In this document: positions 32,816-41,638 of the stretch, in pieces
Position numbering within the stretch: position 1 is the stretch's first letter
Layout: every line of letters begins with the position of its first letter
Assembly (NCBI GenBank): GCA_015069285.1
Contig: SVIX01000001.1
Coordinates: forward strand, 26,020-90,019
Direction of reading: 5' to 3'
DNA: 64,000 nt
DNA from: Clostridiales bacterium
GTDB lineage: Bacteria > Bacillota > Clostridia > Christensenellales > Borkfalkiaceae
Position numbers and translations under genes: made by a program
The notes under the pieces: model-generated
Database searches by the model: none
The model's input: only the letters and a program-made list of their open reading frames with translations
What the model was told of the DNA's origin: nothing

Positions 32816-34242
32816 AATTGCTCCTTTGCCCGTTGATAATAACCATCCCATTCCGACTCCGAAAGCTTGGTGACGGTTTTCCCTTCGTCAAGCGCGAGTT
32901 TTTCTGCGAGCGTAAACCGTTTTGCGAACCGTTCCGCGCTTTCTTTGAGCGCTTTTTCGCAATCGCAACCTGCTTTGCGACCGATATTGACGATGGAGAA
33001 CAGCACGTCGCCGAGTTCTTTTTCCGTTTTTTCTGCGTCGCCCGATTGATAGGCGTCGGTAAATTCGGCGATTTCCTCGTTAAATTTTGCCGTTGCGTCG
33101 GCTACGCCTGCAAAATCCATACCCGCTTTGGAGGCGCGTTTGCCTATTTTTTGCGCGCGCATCGCCGCGGGGAAACATTTCGGCACGTCGTTTACCGAAT
33201 CGGCGTAGGTTACGTGATGTTTTTCTTCCTTTTTATTCTTTTCCCAAACGGACAAAGCGCCCTCTTCCTCCGTCGCCGTATCCTGTCCGAAAACGTGCGT
33301 ATGGCGGGTGATGAGTTTTTGACAAAGCCCCGTGAGTACGTCCGTCAAATTAAACGCGCCCGTTTCCGCTTTGATTACGGCGTGGAATACCGCTTGCAAT
33401 AAAATATCCCCCGTTTCCTCTAAAATCTTTTCGTCGTCCTCTAAATCGATAGCGTCCACGAGTTCGTACGCCTCTTCTACCGCGGACATTTTAATACTTT
33501 CGTTTGTTTGCACTCTGTCCCAAGGGCAACCGTTGGGCGCGCGTAAACAAGCGATAATTTCCTGTAAATCGGCGATAGAAAAACGGGTTTTTTCTAAAAG
33601 CGGAATACGCTCGATGGCAAGCGCGGACGAATAGTCGTATTCCTTTTGTCTGTCCGCCTCGAATAAGTACGTTTTTTTCGTTTTGTTTTGGCAGGTATAC
33701 TTTACCGCGATTTCCTCGCCGTATAAATCCCCCAAAAGGAGCTTACAATCGCTCGCCAAACCTCTATCGTCCAAATCGTATACGATAAGTGGCAACGCCA
33801 AATTCCCCTCTTTGGCTTTTTCCGCAAGTTCGTACGCCGACACCGCCGTATACGAACAGCCCGAAAGACCAACGGAGCGCGCAATCGCCGTCACTTTGGA
33901 TACCCCGTCGATAATTTCTATCTTTCCGCGCGTTTTTCTAATAAGCGCCTTTACCGAATAATCCTCGTTTGCCGAGCCGTCGACGAGATACACCGCGTTC
34001 TCTCCGCTTTCTATCACCGCTTTCGCCAAATTTTGCGCTAAGGTGGAAAAGCTACGGCTTTTTTGGTACACGCCGTCCAAACAGATATGCGCTACGCCGA
34101 GGTCTTTTACCGTTTGATAAGAGCGTGTGAGCGCCGTACGCACTAAAATTTTTGCGCCCGTCGCGACGGCGTTTTCAATCGCCCGTTTGCCTTTTTCCGT
34201 TAAATCGCCACGCTCGTTTCCCAAACCTATTACCGTAATCAT
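32806..34242 (-). CDS. yabN: YabN-like fusion: tetrapyrrole-methylase domain plus MazG pyrophosphohydrolase
   Basis: 478 residues. Residues 1-210 match the tetrapyrrole methylase fold (MITVIGLGNERGDLTEKGKRAI...), residues 225-475 a double MazG region. The first MazG part has the metal-binding EEAYELVDAI...ILEETGDILLQ motif, the second EEIAEFTDAY...EKELGDVLFSIVNI. MazG hydrolyses nucleoside triphosphates to monophosphates; the methylase-like domain has no proven role in YabN. The ATG overlaps the stop of the SpoVB-like gene by four bases, the same adjacency as yabM-yabN in Bacillus. Confidence 0.93.
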   Translation of the reverse strand: MITVIGLGNERGDLTEKGKRAIENAVATGAKILVRTALTRSYQTVKDLGVAHICLDGVYQKSRSFSTLAQNLAKAVIESGENAVYLVDGSANEDYSVKALIRKTRGKIEIIDGVSKVTAIARSVGLSGCSYTAVSAYELAEKAKEGNLALPLIVYDLDDRGLASDCKLLLGDLYGEEIAVKYTCQNKTKKTYLFEADRQKEYDYSSALAIERIPLLEKTRFSIADLQEIIACLRAPNGCPWDRVQTNESIKMSAVEEAYELVDAIDLEDDEKILEETGDILLQAVFHAVIKAETGAFNLTDVLTGLCQKLITRHTHVFGQDTATEEEGALSVWEKNKKEEKHHVTYADSVNDVPKCFPAAMRAQKIGKRASKAGMDFAGVADATAKFNEEIAEFTDAYQSGDAEKTEKELGDVLFSIVNIGRKAGCDCEKALKESAERFAKRFTLAEKLALDEGKTVTKLSESEWDGYYQRAKEQLCK

Positions 34243-35591
34243 CTTTTTTTACTCCTCGTTTTTTCTTTGCTTGCTTTCAAATTATACAACAAATTAAGCA
34301 AAAAAGCAATCAAATAACAAAGGTTGGTGGCGTATGCAAGTCCAAAAACGGAAATATTCGGGTTTTGCAACAAAAAAAGATAGACGACCGTTTTCACCGT
34401 GACGGCGATTGCCATAGACAAGGCGGAATATTGCGGTTTGCCCTGCGCCGTCAAACAGGCGGATAGCGTTTGCGTACACGAAAGTGTCAAAGCGGAAACG
34501 GAAAAGACTTTGACGAGGTTTATCAAAATACGCAACTCCTCGCCCTGCAAACTGCGGTAAATCATTTTTACGGCGGGTTCGGCTAACAAATACAGCCCTA
34601 TCGCGCAAGGCAAGGCAATAAGCACGGTAATTCCGAGCGAGAAAAACAGCCGTTTTTTTACGCTCGTTTTTTTACCCGTTTCCGCCTCCGCTTTCGCCGT
34701 CGCGACGCTTGGTACGCTCGCCGCCGCAATCCCGTAACATACGGAAACGGGCAAATTGATAACGGTCACCGCACCGCCCGAAAAAAGTCCGTACAGCGTG
34801 ACGGCGTTTTCGGCGTATTTGCTAAGCAAACGCACGGCAAGCACGCTATCAAGCAAGCCCGAAAGGGGCAACAGCATTGCGCTGAGCGTAACGGGAACGC
34901 TTAAGCGTAAAACGCATTTGATTGCGACCTTGTCCCCGCCCTCTTGCGGTTTTAAGGGGGCAGGTACGCGTTTATACAACACGAGCATAAGCGATAGCGT
35001 GAACAGTTCGGACAAAGAAACGGCGAGGAGCAAAAACACGACCGCCTTTTCTACCTCTTCTCTAAAAATATACGCAAACAACAACCCGAACGCCACCTTT
35101 ACGAGCTGTTCGCACACTTCTGAAAGGGCGGTGGGGAGCATATCGTTTTTGCCTTGAAACCAACCGCGGAACACGGAAATTGCGGACACCAAAAAGACGG
35201 ACGGCGCAAGCGTAAAATACCCTGCCGTCACCTGTCTGCAATCTTGCGCGCGGGATAAAAGGGGCGCGGTAGCGACCATAACGACGCTCCCTGCCAATCC
35301 GATAAACAAAAACAGTTTAATCGCCGTAGAAAAAAGCGGTTTATCCCCCTGCCCTTTGCTGACGCGTTCGGCGGTGAGTTTGGCGATGGACGAGGGTATG
35401 CCCGTCGCGGACACCGTAAGTAATAGACAGTATACGGGGTAGACCATTTGATACAAACCAAGTCCGTAGCCTCCGATAAGGTTGGTGAGCGGGATACGGT
35501 AAAGCGCGCCGATTACCTTGGCGAGGAATCCTCCGCCTGCGATAATCGCCGCGCCTTTTATAAACGACTCTTTTTTATTGCTTTTTTTCAT
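34239..35591 (-). CDS. SpoVB/YabM-type polysaccharide flippase (MOP superfamily)
   Basis: 450 residues with about 12 to 14 hydrophobic segments, typical of the MATE/MOP flippases. N-terminal FIKGAAIIAGGGFLAKVIGALYRIPLTNLIGGYGLGLYQ is the SpoVB/YabM signature, and SATGIPSSIAKLTAE is also conserved. Members move lipid-linked cell-wall or cortex precursors across the membrane. Adjacent to yabN as in Bacillus (yabM-yabN), so YabM/SpoVB is favoured over MurJ. Substrate is inferred. Confidence 0.87.
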   Translation of the reverse strand: MKKSNKKESFIKGAAIIAGGGFLAKVIGALYRIPLTNLIGGYGLGLYQMVYPVYCLLLTVSATGIPSSIAKLTAERVSKGQGDKPLFSTAIKLFLFIGLAGSVVMVATAPLLSRAQDCRQVTAGYFTLAPSVFLVSAISVFRGWFQGKNDMLPTALSEVCEQLVKVAFGLLFAYIFREEVEKAVVFLLLAVSLSELFTLSLMLVLYKRVPAPLKPQEGGDKVAIKCVLRLSVPVTLSAMLLPLSGLLDSVLAVRLLSKYAENAVTLYGLFSGGAVTVINLPVSVCYGIAAASVPSVATAKAEAETGKKTSVKKRLFFSLGITVLIALPCAIGLYLLAEPAVKMIYRSLQGEELRILINLVKVFSVSALTLSCTQTLSACLTAQGKPQYSALSMAIAVTVKTVVYLFLLQNPNISVFGLAYATNLCYLIAFLLNLLYNLKASKEKTRSKKR

Positions 35592-35640
35592 ACGCCTTTC
35601 TCTCCCGTTTTAGTATGAGAAAGACCTGTTTTTTTATCCG

Positions 35641-36507
35641 TTATTCCCCCTTTGTCGTCCGTTTCCTGTATTCCGTGGGTGAAATTTTGTTAATTTTCGT
35701 AAAGATTTCGGTAAAATAAACGGCGTTGTTGAAGCCTACTTTTACCGCAACTTTCATTACCGCATCTTCCGTCGTCTGCAAAAGAGTGCATGCGTGTTGC
35801 ACGCGCACCAAATTCAAATATTGCTTGGGCGTAATTTGAAAAAAGGTTTTAAATTGCGTGATAAAATAACTTTTGCTCATAAACGCGAGATTGGCTAACG
35901 TTTCCACGTCGACGTTTTCAATAAAATGTTCGTCGATATACGCTTTTACCGTTTCCATCGCTTTTACGTTGACGATACCCCCCGTTCCGTCGACGAGATT
36001 GGACGATTTGGAAAAGACAAGACGCAAAACGTCGATAAACGCTTCGTTAAAAAGCAAGCTACTTTTTACGGTATGATTATACTCTTTTTCTTTTAACTCT
36101 TTTGCAATTTGCCTCATTTTGGCGTATATGGGATTGTCGGCATTTTCAAAAGAATAATGAAAATATCCTTCTGCTGTAACGGAATTTTTATTAAACCCCG
36201 CCAAGGCGATTTTATCCGCCTCCGCCACGTAATACACGAGCGGTTGCGTTTTTTCCGTGGAATATTGTAAATGCAATTTACTTGAATCCACGACGAACAA
36301 GTCGTGCGCCTTTATCGGGAAAAGTTTTTTCCCCACTTCTATAGCGCCCTCACCGCTTTCAAAATAAAACAATTCTAAGGTAGAATGAATATGCCTATGA
36401 CACTCTTCCTTGGGCGTACTTACCAAACGCTTAAAAGAACAAAGACGCGCAGGAGTGGTATTTTTGCTCTCCTCGGCAAAGGATACGGAAAAAAAATCGT
36501 TCATCAT
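35641..36507 (-). CDS. AraC-family regulator of the sialic-acid locus
   Basis: 288 residues. N-terminal cupin-like sensor domain (HIHSTLELFYFESGEGAIEVG, about 35-110) and C-terminal double HTH (about 185-285, AFMSKSYFITQFKTFFQITPKQYLN and VGFNNAVYFTEIFTKINKISPTEYRKR). GGAGG lies before the paired ATGs at 36507/36504. It is divergent from the sialidase-nanA genes. Two 21-bp-spaced direct repeats in the intergenic region are likely its binding sites. It probably activates the catabolic operon on sensing a sugar. Confidence 0.9.
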   Translation of the reverse strand: MMNDFFSVSFAEESKNTTPARLCSFKRLVSTPKEECHRHIHSTLELFYFESGEGAIEVGKKLFPIKAHDLFVVDSSKLHLQYSTEKTQPLVYYVAEADKIALAGFNKNSVTAEGYFHYSFENADNPIYAKMRQIAKELKEKEYNHTVKSSLLFNEAFIDVLRLVFSKSSNLVDGTGGIVNVKAMETVKAYIDEHFIENVDVETLANLAFMSKSYFITQFKTFFQITPKQYLNLVRVQHACTLLQTTEDAVMKVAVKVGFNNAVYFTEIFTKINKISPTEYRKRTTKGE

Positions 36508-36562
36508 CTCGCCTCCTTAACTTATTATACCATATTAAATTTGCCCTGTAAAGAAAAAAAAC

Positions 36563-36624
36563 GAAATTTTGTTATAATATTCAGAAATTTTGTTATACTT
36601 TTTTTTAAATTTATGTGTTATAAT
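36563..36624 (+). promoter_or_regulatory. Promoter with two AraC-type half sites, sialic-acid operon
   Basis: GAAATTTTGTTATA occurs twice, at 36563-36576 and 36584-36597, exactly 21 bp apart in the same orientation. The second copy overlaps the -35 position of a TATAAT at 36619-36624, which has no consensus -35 of its own. This is the layout of AraC-type activation. Confidence 0.75.
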
Positions 36625-36671
36625 AGAGGCAAGGTTTTTAATAACCCAAAAAGTTTAGGAGAAAAAAAATT

Positions 36672-37769
36672 ATGAAAATTATCAAACACGACGTTATCAG
36701 CAAAAACTTTGACGGACGCGGAAATTGTTGGGGTACGGTTGCAAGACTTCCCGACGGCAGAATCGGCGCGGCTTGGTCGGGCGGTAGAATGGGTCACGTT
36801 TGTCCGTTCGGCAGATTAGAAATGGCGACCTCGGTAGACGGGAACAAATTCACTATGCCTTCTATCGTTTTCGACTCCTTGCTCGACGATAGAGACGCAG
36901 GTCTTACCGCTTGGGGTGATAAAGTAGTTTTAACGACGTTCAATAACCGCTCGGCTATGCAAAGAGCTTCTTTAAACGGCGGATTTTGGGTGGAAGAACC
37001 CGCTTTGAGAGGTATGGCGGAAAGTCATTTAAACCGTATTTCCCCCGAATACGAAGAAAAGTACCTCGGTTCGCTTTTGCTTATCTCTGACGACGGGGAA
37101 ACTTTTAACGATTTTATTAAAATGCCTATTTCCGCTCCGCACGGACCTATCGCCCTTAAAAACGGGAAATTATTTTACGTAGGACATCCTTTTGATAGGA
37201 ACACGCATTGGAACGGCGCGCCTTTAAAAGAGGATATCTACGTGATGCAAACCGCTGACGGTAAAAATTGGAGCGAACCGATGGCTATCGCCAAAGGCGA
37301 AGATTGTAAAAACTTCTTATTATGCGAACCGAACGTCGTAGAATGTGAAAACGGGGATATTCTCCTTTCGGCGCGCGTACATCCCGACGCAACTCGCGGA
37401 TACGACCTTTTGGGTATCGCGCTTAGCCGTTCGACGGACGGCGGAAAGACCTTTACGCCTTTTGAAATGACGAGTTTTGAAGGCGCGCCTCCCCATATCT
37501 TAAAGCTTAAAAACGGCAAATTGGTGCTTACGTACTCAAGACGCATTATGCCGAAAAAAATCTGCGCGAGAGTTAGCGAAGACAACGGATATACTTGGGG
37601 CGAAGAATACTCGCTCATCGACTTAAGCGAATATCTTGATATGGGCTATCCTTCTTCGGTAGAGCTTGACGACGGAAAAATTCTCACCGCGTACTACGCA
37701 AGCAACCACTACGCAGATAAAAACCCCGACAACCCCGCAAAATTTGCTTGCGTGACTTGGGAATTGTAA
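36672..37769 (+). CDS. Sialidase-superfamily protein with Asp-box repeats
   Basis: 365 residues, six-bladed propeller type. Asp-box-like motifs (SxDxGxTW/F) recur: ISDDGETF, SRSTDGGKTF and VSEDNGYTW. No signal peptide is visible, so it should be cytosolic and would act on imported sialosides. The arginine triad of proven GH33 sialidases could not be identified with certainty, so activity is inferred from fold and context (nanA and nanQ downstream). AGGAG lies 12 bases before the ATG at 36672. First gene of the operon. Confidence 0.78.
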   Translation: MKIIKHDVISKNFDGRGNCWGTVARLPDGRIGAAWSGGRMGHVCPFGRLEMATSVDGNKFTMPSIVFDSLLDDRDAGLTAWGDKVVLTTFNNRSAMQRASLNGGFWVEEPALRGMAESHLNRISPEYEEKYLGSLLLISDDGETFNDFIKMPISAPHGPIALKNGKLFYVGHPFDRNTHWNGAPLKEDIYVMQTADGKNWSEPMAIAKGEDCKNFLLCEPNVVECENGDILLSARVHPDATRGYDLLGIALSRSTDGGKTFTPFEMTSFEGAPPHILKLKNGKLVLTYSRRIMPKKICARVSEDNGYTWGEEYSLIDLSEYLDMGYPSSVELDDGKILTAYYASNHYADKNPDNPAKFACVTWEL

Positions 37770-37801
37770 AAAAAACGCAAGAGAAGGATAACTAATTTAA
37801 T

Positions 37802-38689
37802 ATGTACTTGCTTGTATTCGTATCTGCAATATTTTTATTTTTAAACAATTTAGGCGGTAAAACGAACAAATCGGAAGGCGCTGGAAATATATTAAATATT
37901 ACGCTCGTCGTAGGCGCGGCGAGTCTTGCGTCTTGGCTTATTTGTCTTATCACCAAACAATCCGTCACGAAAGATATGTTTCTTTTCGCGGGTATTTTCG
38001 CCGTCCTGTTCATTACCGGTATGATAGCGATGTATAAGGCGTACACCTGCGGTTCAATGTCCGCAACCTCGCTCTTTGGCAACGCAAGCCTCGTCGTCGT
38101 CGTATTGTTTAGCGCACTGTATTTTGGCGACACCATGAACGTTTTCAAAATCATCGGCGTTATCGGCGTACTCGTTTCGTTGACGTTATTGACCTTACCT
38201 GAAAAATCGAAGGATAAACAAGAAAGCGTTACAAAACAGCCCTTTAATATCGTTTGGCTGTTGCTGTGCTTGTATATATTATTCATAAACAGCGCAATTT
38301 CTATCGCGGGAAAATTCCGTCAAACGCAGGTTGGCGGAGCAAATCCCTTTGCTTATATGGCGCTTTGTTACACGATGACCTTCGTTTTAGGGATTGTCGC
38401 ATACGCTATAATGCAATGCAAAAAGAACACGCTCAAAACGGATTTTGAAAACGTGAAACAATGCATCCCCTCGCTTGCGATGCAAACAATCGGAAACGCG
38501 GGTTCGAATTTGCTCGTTACCTTTTTATCCACGCAAGTCAACGGTGCGATTTTATACCCCGTCAACTCGGGCGTAGGGCTTATCTTAACCGTTCTTTGCA
38601 GTTTTATTTTCTTCCACGAAAAGAAGACTTGGCTGAAAATCTTAGGTATCGTACTCGGCGTCGTTGCTATCGTTTTGTTAAATCTTTAA
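37802..38689 (+). CDS. DMT/EamA-family transporter
   Basis: 295 residues with about 10 hydrophobic helices and the internal duplication of EamA proteins (MYLLVFVSAIFLFLNNLGG..., then WLLLCLYILFINSAIS...). A charged linker (PEKSKDKQESVTKQP) separates the halves. It sits between the sialidase-like gene and nanA, 32 bases downstream of the former, so it may import or export a sialic-acid-related sugar. No substrate is proven for it. Confidence 0.8.
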   Translation: MYLLVFVSAIFLFLNNLGGKTNKSEGAGNILNITLVVGAASLASWLICLITKQSVTKDMFLFAGIFAVLFITGMIAMYKAYTCGSMSATSLFGNASLVVVVLFSALYFGDTMNVFKIIGVIGVLVSLTLLTLPEKSKDKQESVTKQPFNIVWLLLCLYILFINSAISIAGKFRQTQVGGANPFAYMALCYTMTFVLGIVAYAIMQCKKNTLKTDFENVKQCIPSLAMQTIGNAGSNLLVTFLSTQVNGAILYPVNSGVGLILTVLCSFIFFHEKKTWLKILGIVLGVVAIVLLNL

Positions 38690-38740
38690 CGCGTTGATAA
38701 TAAAAAAAATAAAAAATTATAAAAAAGGAGAAAAAATATT

Positions 38741-39607
38741 ATGAAAACAGGAATTTACGTACCTTTAATTACGCCGTTCAAGAAAAACGGTGAGGTAGAC
38801 TACGAGGGATTGGCAAAAGCTACGAAGTTTGCGATTGCAAAGAACGTGGACGGTATTTACGCCGTAGGCGGTTCGAGCGAATTTTGTCTTTTGACGATGG
38901 AAGAAAGAAAGCGTTGTTTGGAAGTAATCATCGCCAACGCAGAAGGCAAAGAAGTTATCGCGCACGTTGGTTCGCAATCGACGGCACAATCGGTAGAGCT
39001 TGCAAAACACGCTAAGGAAGCGGGCGCAAGTATGCTTTCGGCGGTTGCTCCCTACTATTTCGGCTATACCTTTGCGCAAATTAAGGACTATTTCCACAAA
39101 GTTGCGCACGCAACCGATTTGTACTTGATGATTTACAACGCGGCGCAAGCGCGTTCGTACAGCTTGGAAGAAATGAAAGAACTTTTGGAAGACGAAAAAA
39201 TTTCCGCGGTAAAATACACGGGATATAATTTCTATTTCTTGGAAAGATTAATTCAAGCGTACCCCGACAAGAAGTTCTACACGGGCGCAGACGAGGCGTT
39301 CTTGGCAGGCACGGCGGTTGGCGCGCACGGCGCAATCGGCACTACCTACAATTATTACGCGGAAAAATACGTGGAAGCAAGACAACTCTTCTTGCAAGGC
39401 AAAAATGCGGAAGCGTTGGAAATCATTCATAAACTCAACGATATTACCGAAGCGGTTATCACGTGTGGCAATACCATTGCGGCGACCAAGTACGTAATGA
39501 CTTTACAAGGGCTTGATATCGAACCTATTTCCCGCGAACCCTTCTCCCCGCTTACCGACAAAGACAAAGCAACTCTTGAAAAGGCTTATAAAAACACGAA
39601 ATTTTAA
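38741..39607 (+). CDS. nanA: N-acetylneuraminate lyase-like aldolase (DapA superfamily)
   Basis: 288 residues, TIM barrel. N-terminal GIYVPLITPFKKNGEVDYEGL, then GGSSEFCLLTMEER replacing the usual GSTGE, the tyrosine in YLMIYNAA, and the Schiff-base lysine in ISAVKYTGYN near residue 160. It should split sialic acid into N-acetylmannosamine and pyruvate. Dihydrodipicolinate synthase is less likely given the neighbours. AAGGAG precedes the ATG at 38741. nanE and nanK are not in the window. Confidence 0.82.
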   Translation: MKTGIYVPLITPFKKNGEVDYEGLAKATKFAIAKNVDGIYAVGGSSEFCLLTMEERKRCLEVIIANAEGKEVIAHVGSQSTAQSVELAKHAKEAGASMLSAVAPYYFGYTFAQIKDYFHKVAHATDLYLMIYNAAQARSYSLEEMKELLEDEKISAVKYTGYNFYFLERLIQAYPDKKFYTGADEAFLAGTAVGAHGAIGTTYNYYAEKYVEARQLFLQGKNAEALEIIHKLNDITEAVITCGNTIAATKYVMTLQGLDIEPISREPFSPLTDKDKATLEKAYKNTKF

Positions 39608-39729
39608 TAGCGAACCCAAAAAGCTCGAAAACACAAAACGACCGCGTCGTTTATCTTGGCGATACCAACGAAAAATTAAGCTGGAGAAACCAACGACAAA
39701 TGGTTGGTTAGCGAAGACAAAGGCGTAAT
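39608..39729. other. Spacer between nanA and a truncated transporter gene
   Basis: About 120 bases with no supported gene. A hairpin ACCAAC/GTTGGT lies at 39690-39709. Short open stretches across it resemble no known protein; it may be residue of a deleted gene. Confidence 0.4.
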
Positions 39730-39912
39730 ATGAGCAATATAAAGAAATATTATATATTCGCTACGCTGTTTTCCGTAGGGATTATGTTTTGCACGGGAGC
39801 GATTTTACAAACTTTTTTATTGCAAGCAGGTTTTAGCGAACAACAGGTGTATATCTTTAATTCCTTCATTCAAATCGTACAGACTGTGATGCTGGGCGTA
39901 AGGATACAATAA
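39730..39912 (+). pseudogene. Truncated MFS transporter, N-terminal remnant
   Basis: 60 residues (MSNIKKYYIFATLFSVGIMFCTGAILQTF...) covering roughly the first transmembrane helix and part of the second of an MFS permease, then an abrupt GVRIQ and stop. Full permeases are about 400 residues. The next gene starts 26 bases later, so most of the permease has been deleted. It lies between nanA and nanQ, which suggests a lost sialic-acid permease. A genuine short membrane peptide cannot be excluded. Confidence 0.65.
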
Positions 39913-39938
39913 ATAATGAAAATTAAGGAGAACTTATT

Positions 39939-40397
39939 ATGTGGAAAGGAACGCTTGACACTTTACAAAACTGCCCCTACCTTTCAGGGGAAACGAAAAA
40001 CGCGATAACGGAATTTATCCAAAAGAACGACATGAAAACGTTGCCTTGCGGTAAATACCCGTTAAACGACACCGATTTCGTCAACGTCGTATCCGTACAA
40101 ACGAAGGAAAGCGACGGCGTGTTCGAGGCGCATAAAAAATACGTCGACGTATTCTATATGATTACGGGCGACGAGCGCGTAGATTATAGCGAAACCGTCG
40201 ATGAAATGACCAAAGACTATGTCGAGGCGGACGATTATTTCTTATGCACGGCGAAAAATATCGACTCTACCTATTCCCGCGAAAAGGAATTTTGCGTATT
40301 GGACACGGAGGAGTTGCATAAGCCGAGCGTTTGCATCGAACAACCGACGCAAATCAAAAAAGCGATATTTAAAATTTGCAAAAATCCGACGAAATAA
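39939..40397 (+). CDS. nanQ: YhcH/YjgK/YiaL family protein (NanQ-like)
   Basis: 152 residues, the normal length. Typical features are the C-terminal cupin-like core with FEAHKKYVDVFYMITGDERVDYSE and a late LDTEELHKPSVCIEQPTQIKKAIFKI, containing the conserved His and Glu metal ligands. In Escherichia coli the homologue NanQ speeds anomer conversion of sialic acid. AAGGAG precedes the ATG at 39939. Last gene of the operon, just before a strong terminator. Confidence 0.87.
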   Translation: MWKGTLDTLQNCPYLSGETKNAITEFIQKNDMKTLPCGKYPLNDTDFVNVVSVQTKESDGVFEAHKKYVDVFYMITGDERVDYSETVDEMTKDYVEADDYFLCTAKNIDSTYSREKEFCVLDTEELHKPSVCIEQPTQIKKAIFKICKNPTK

Positions 40398-40415
40398 TAA
40401 AATATATGGATAGTA

Positions 40416-40461
40416 AAACGACAAAGAGCGTTGACCGAAAAGTCAACGCTCTTTGTCGTTT
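40416..40461. terminator. Bidirectional terminator between nanQ and ferredoxin
   Basis: A perfect 20-bp inverted repeat (40416-40435 with 40442-40461) and a six-base loop lie between convergent genes, with A/T tracts at both ends. Confidence 0.9.
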
Positions 40462-40476
40462 GTTTACACGCTTTGA

Positions 40477-40650
40477 TTATTCTTCTTTAATTGCTTCCGC
40501 AGGACATTCAGCCGCGCAAGCGCCACAACCTACGCAAACGTCTTGATTGATAACGTAAATCCCGTTATCTCCCATAGAAATTGCCTCGACAGGGCAGGTA
40601 CTTTCACACGCGCCACAAGCTACGCAAGCGTCCGTAATTTTATATGCCAT
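40477..40650 (-). CDS. 2[4Fe-4S] ferredoxin
   Basis: 57 residues (MAYKITDACVACGACESTCP...). Two CxxCxxCxxxCP clusters, CVACGACESTCP and CVGCGACAAECP, as in clostridial-type ferredoxins. It carries electrons at low potential in the cytosol. GGAGG lies eight bases before the ATG at 40650, and a sigma-A promoter precedes it. It is an independent gene between the sialic-acid operon and the AraC regulator. Confidence 0.96.
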   Translation of the reverse strand: MAYKITDACVACGACESTCPVEAISMGDNGIYVINQDVCVGCGACAAECPAEAIKEE

Positions 40651-40679
40651 AACCGTTTACCTCCGATTGATTTTCTATT

Positions 40680-40708
40680 ATTATATCACATATTTTTTTA
40701 TTAGTAAA
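40680..40708 (-). promoter_or_regulatory. Sigma-A promoter of the ferredoxin gene
   Basis: On the minus strand TTTACT (40708-40703), 17 bases, TATAAT (40685-40680), about 30 bases before the ferredoxin ATG. Confidence 0.7.
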
Positions 40709-40771
40709 GGTTTTCCACGCAACTTTCCCCGAAAAATTTTTCCTTTTTTTCGTTTGTTCGGGATAAATCGT

Positions 40772-41602
40772 TTAGGTATACACACTTGCGGAATACGTTT
40801 CGCGGTATTCTTTGGGCGTTTGCCCCGTTTCCTTTTTAAACACGCGCATAAAATAATATTCGTCTACAAACCCCACTTCGCGCGCAATTTGTTTCACCGT
40901 GTCCAGTTGCGAAAGTAACTTTTTTTTAGCAAGCGTAATCCGTATGCCGTTGATATACGCTTTTAAAGTTTTACCCGTACGCTCGTTAAAAATGCGGGAT
41001 AAATATTTGGGGTTGTAACAAAACCTTTCCGCGAGCGAAAGTAGGGTAACGTCCGTCGTGGCGTTCAAGCGAATAAAAGCAAGCAATTCGTTAAAACGGA
41101 TATCCGCCTGCACCGTCGGCGCTTGCGCGTATTGTCTTACTATTTCCCCAAAAAACGCCGTCGTGAGCGCGTTGAGGATAATCTCCCCGCCCTGCTCGAA
41201 ATAATAATGATTGACTTGATTTAAGAAAAGGGTAACTCGTTCGGGGTTGTAAAGCAAGAAATGTTGCGCGAAAAAGCCCCAATTTTCGTTTTCCTCGCAA
41301 AAGCGTACAGCCTCCGTTTTGTCATCGAAAATCTGCATTTGACAATCGAAATGCAACCAATAAAAGGTGCTCGACGTCGGTTTCGTTCCCGCCTGCCAAA
41401 TACCTTTAAAATGGAATAGCATCTCGTCTTTTCTTACTGCGCTTTCCCCGTTTTGTTCCATATACAACTCCCCCTCCTGCACGAAAAAAAGTTCGTGCGC
41501 GTGAAGAATACGGGCAATGTGTTTTCTCGGTGTTTTGCTCACCGATTTTCCAGCCGATAGAAACTTAAATCCTGCTTGTAAATTTATCGCAATGTATTTC
41601 AT
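40772..41602 (-). CDS. AraC-family regulator of the GH127 cluster
   Basis: 276 residues. N-terminal sugar-sensing domain (LHAHELFFVQEGELYMEQNGE) and C-terminal double HTH (about 170-270, LAERFCYNPKYLSRIFNERTGKTLKAYI and EVGFVDEYYFMRVFKKETGQTPKEYRE). It is divergent from the three GH127 genes and should control them. TATAAT lies six bases before the ATG at 41602 in an extended -10 context, so the transcript probably starts at or near the start codon. Confidence 0.9.
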   Translation of the reverse strand: MKYIAINLQAGFKFLSAGKSVSKTPRKHIARILHAHELFFVQEGELYMEQNGESAVRKDEMLFHFKGIWQAGTKPTSSTFYWLHFDCQMQIFDDKTEAVRFCEENENWGFFAQHFLLYNPERVTLFLNQVNHYYFEQGGEIILNALTTAFFGEIVRQYAQAPTVQADIRFNELLAFIRLNATTDVTLLSLAERFCYNPKYLSRIFNERTGKTLKAYINGIRITLAKKKLLSQLDTVKQIAREVGFVDEYYFMRVFKKETGQTPKEYRETYSASVYT

Positions 41603-41608
41603 ACGTAT

Positions 41609-41614
41609 ATTATA
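41609..41614 (-). promoter_or_regulatory. Extended -10 abutting the AraC start codon
   Basis: On the minus strand TGTTATAAT (hexamer 41614-41609) is followed by six bases and then ATG, leaving no room for a ribosome binding site. No good -35 is present. Confidence 0.55.
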
Positions 41615-41638
41615 ACATATTTTTTTAAAAAAAGTAAC

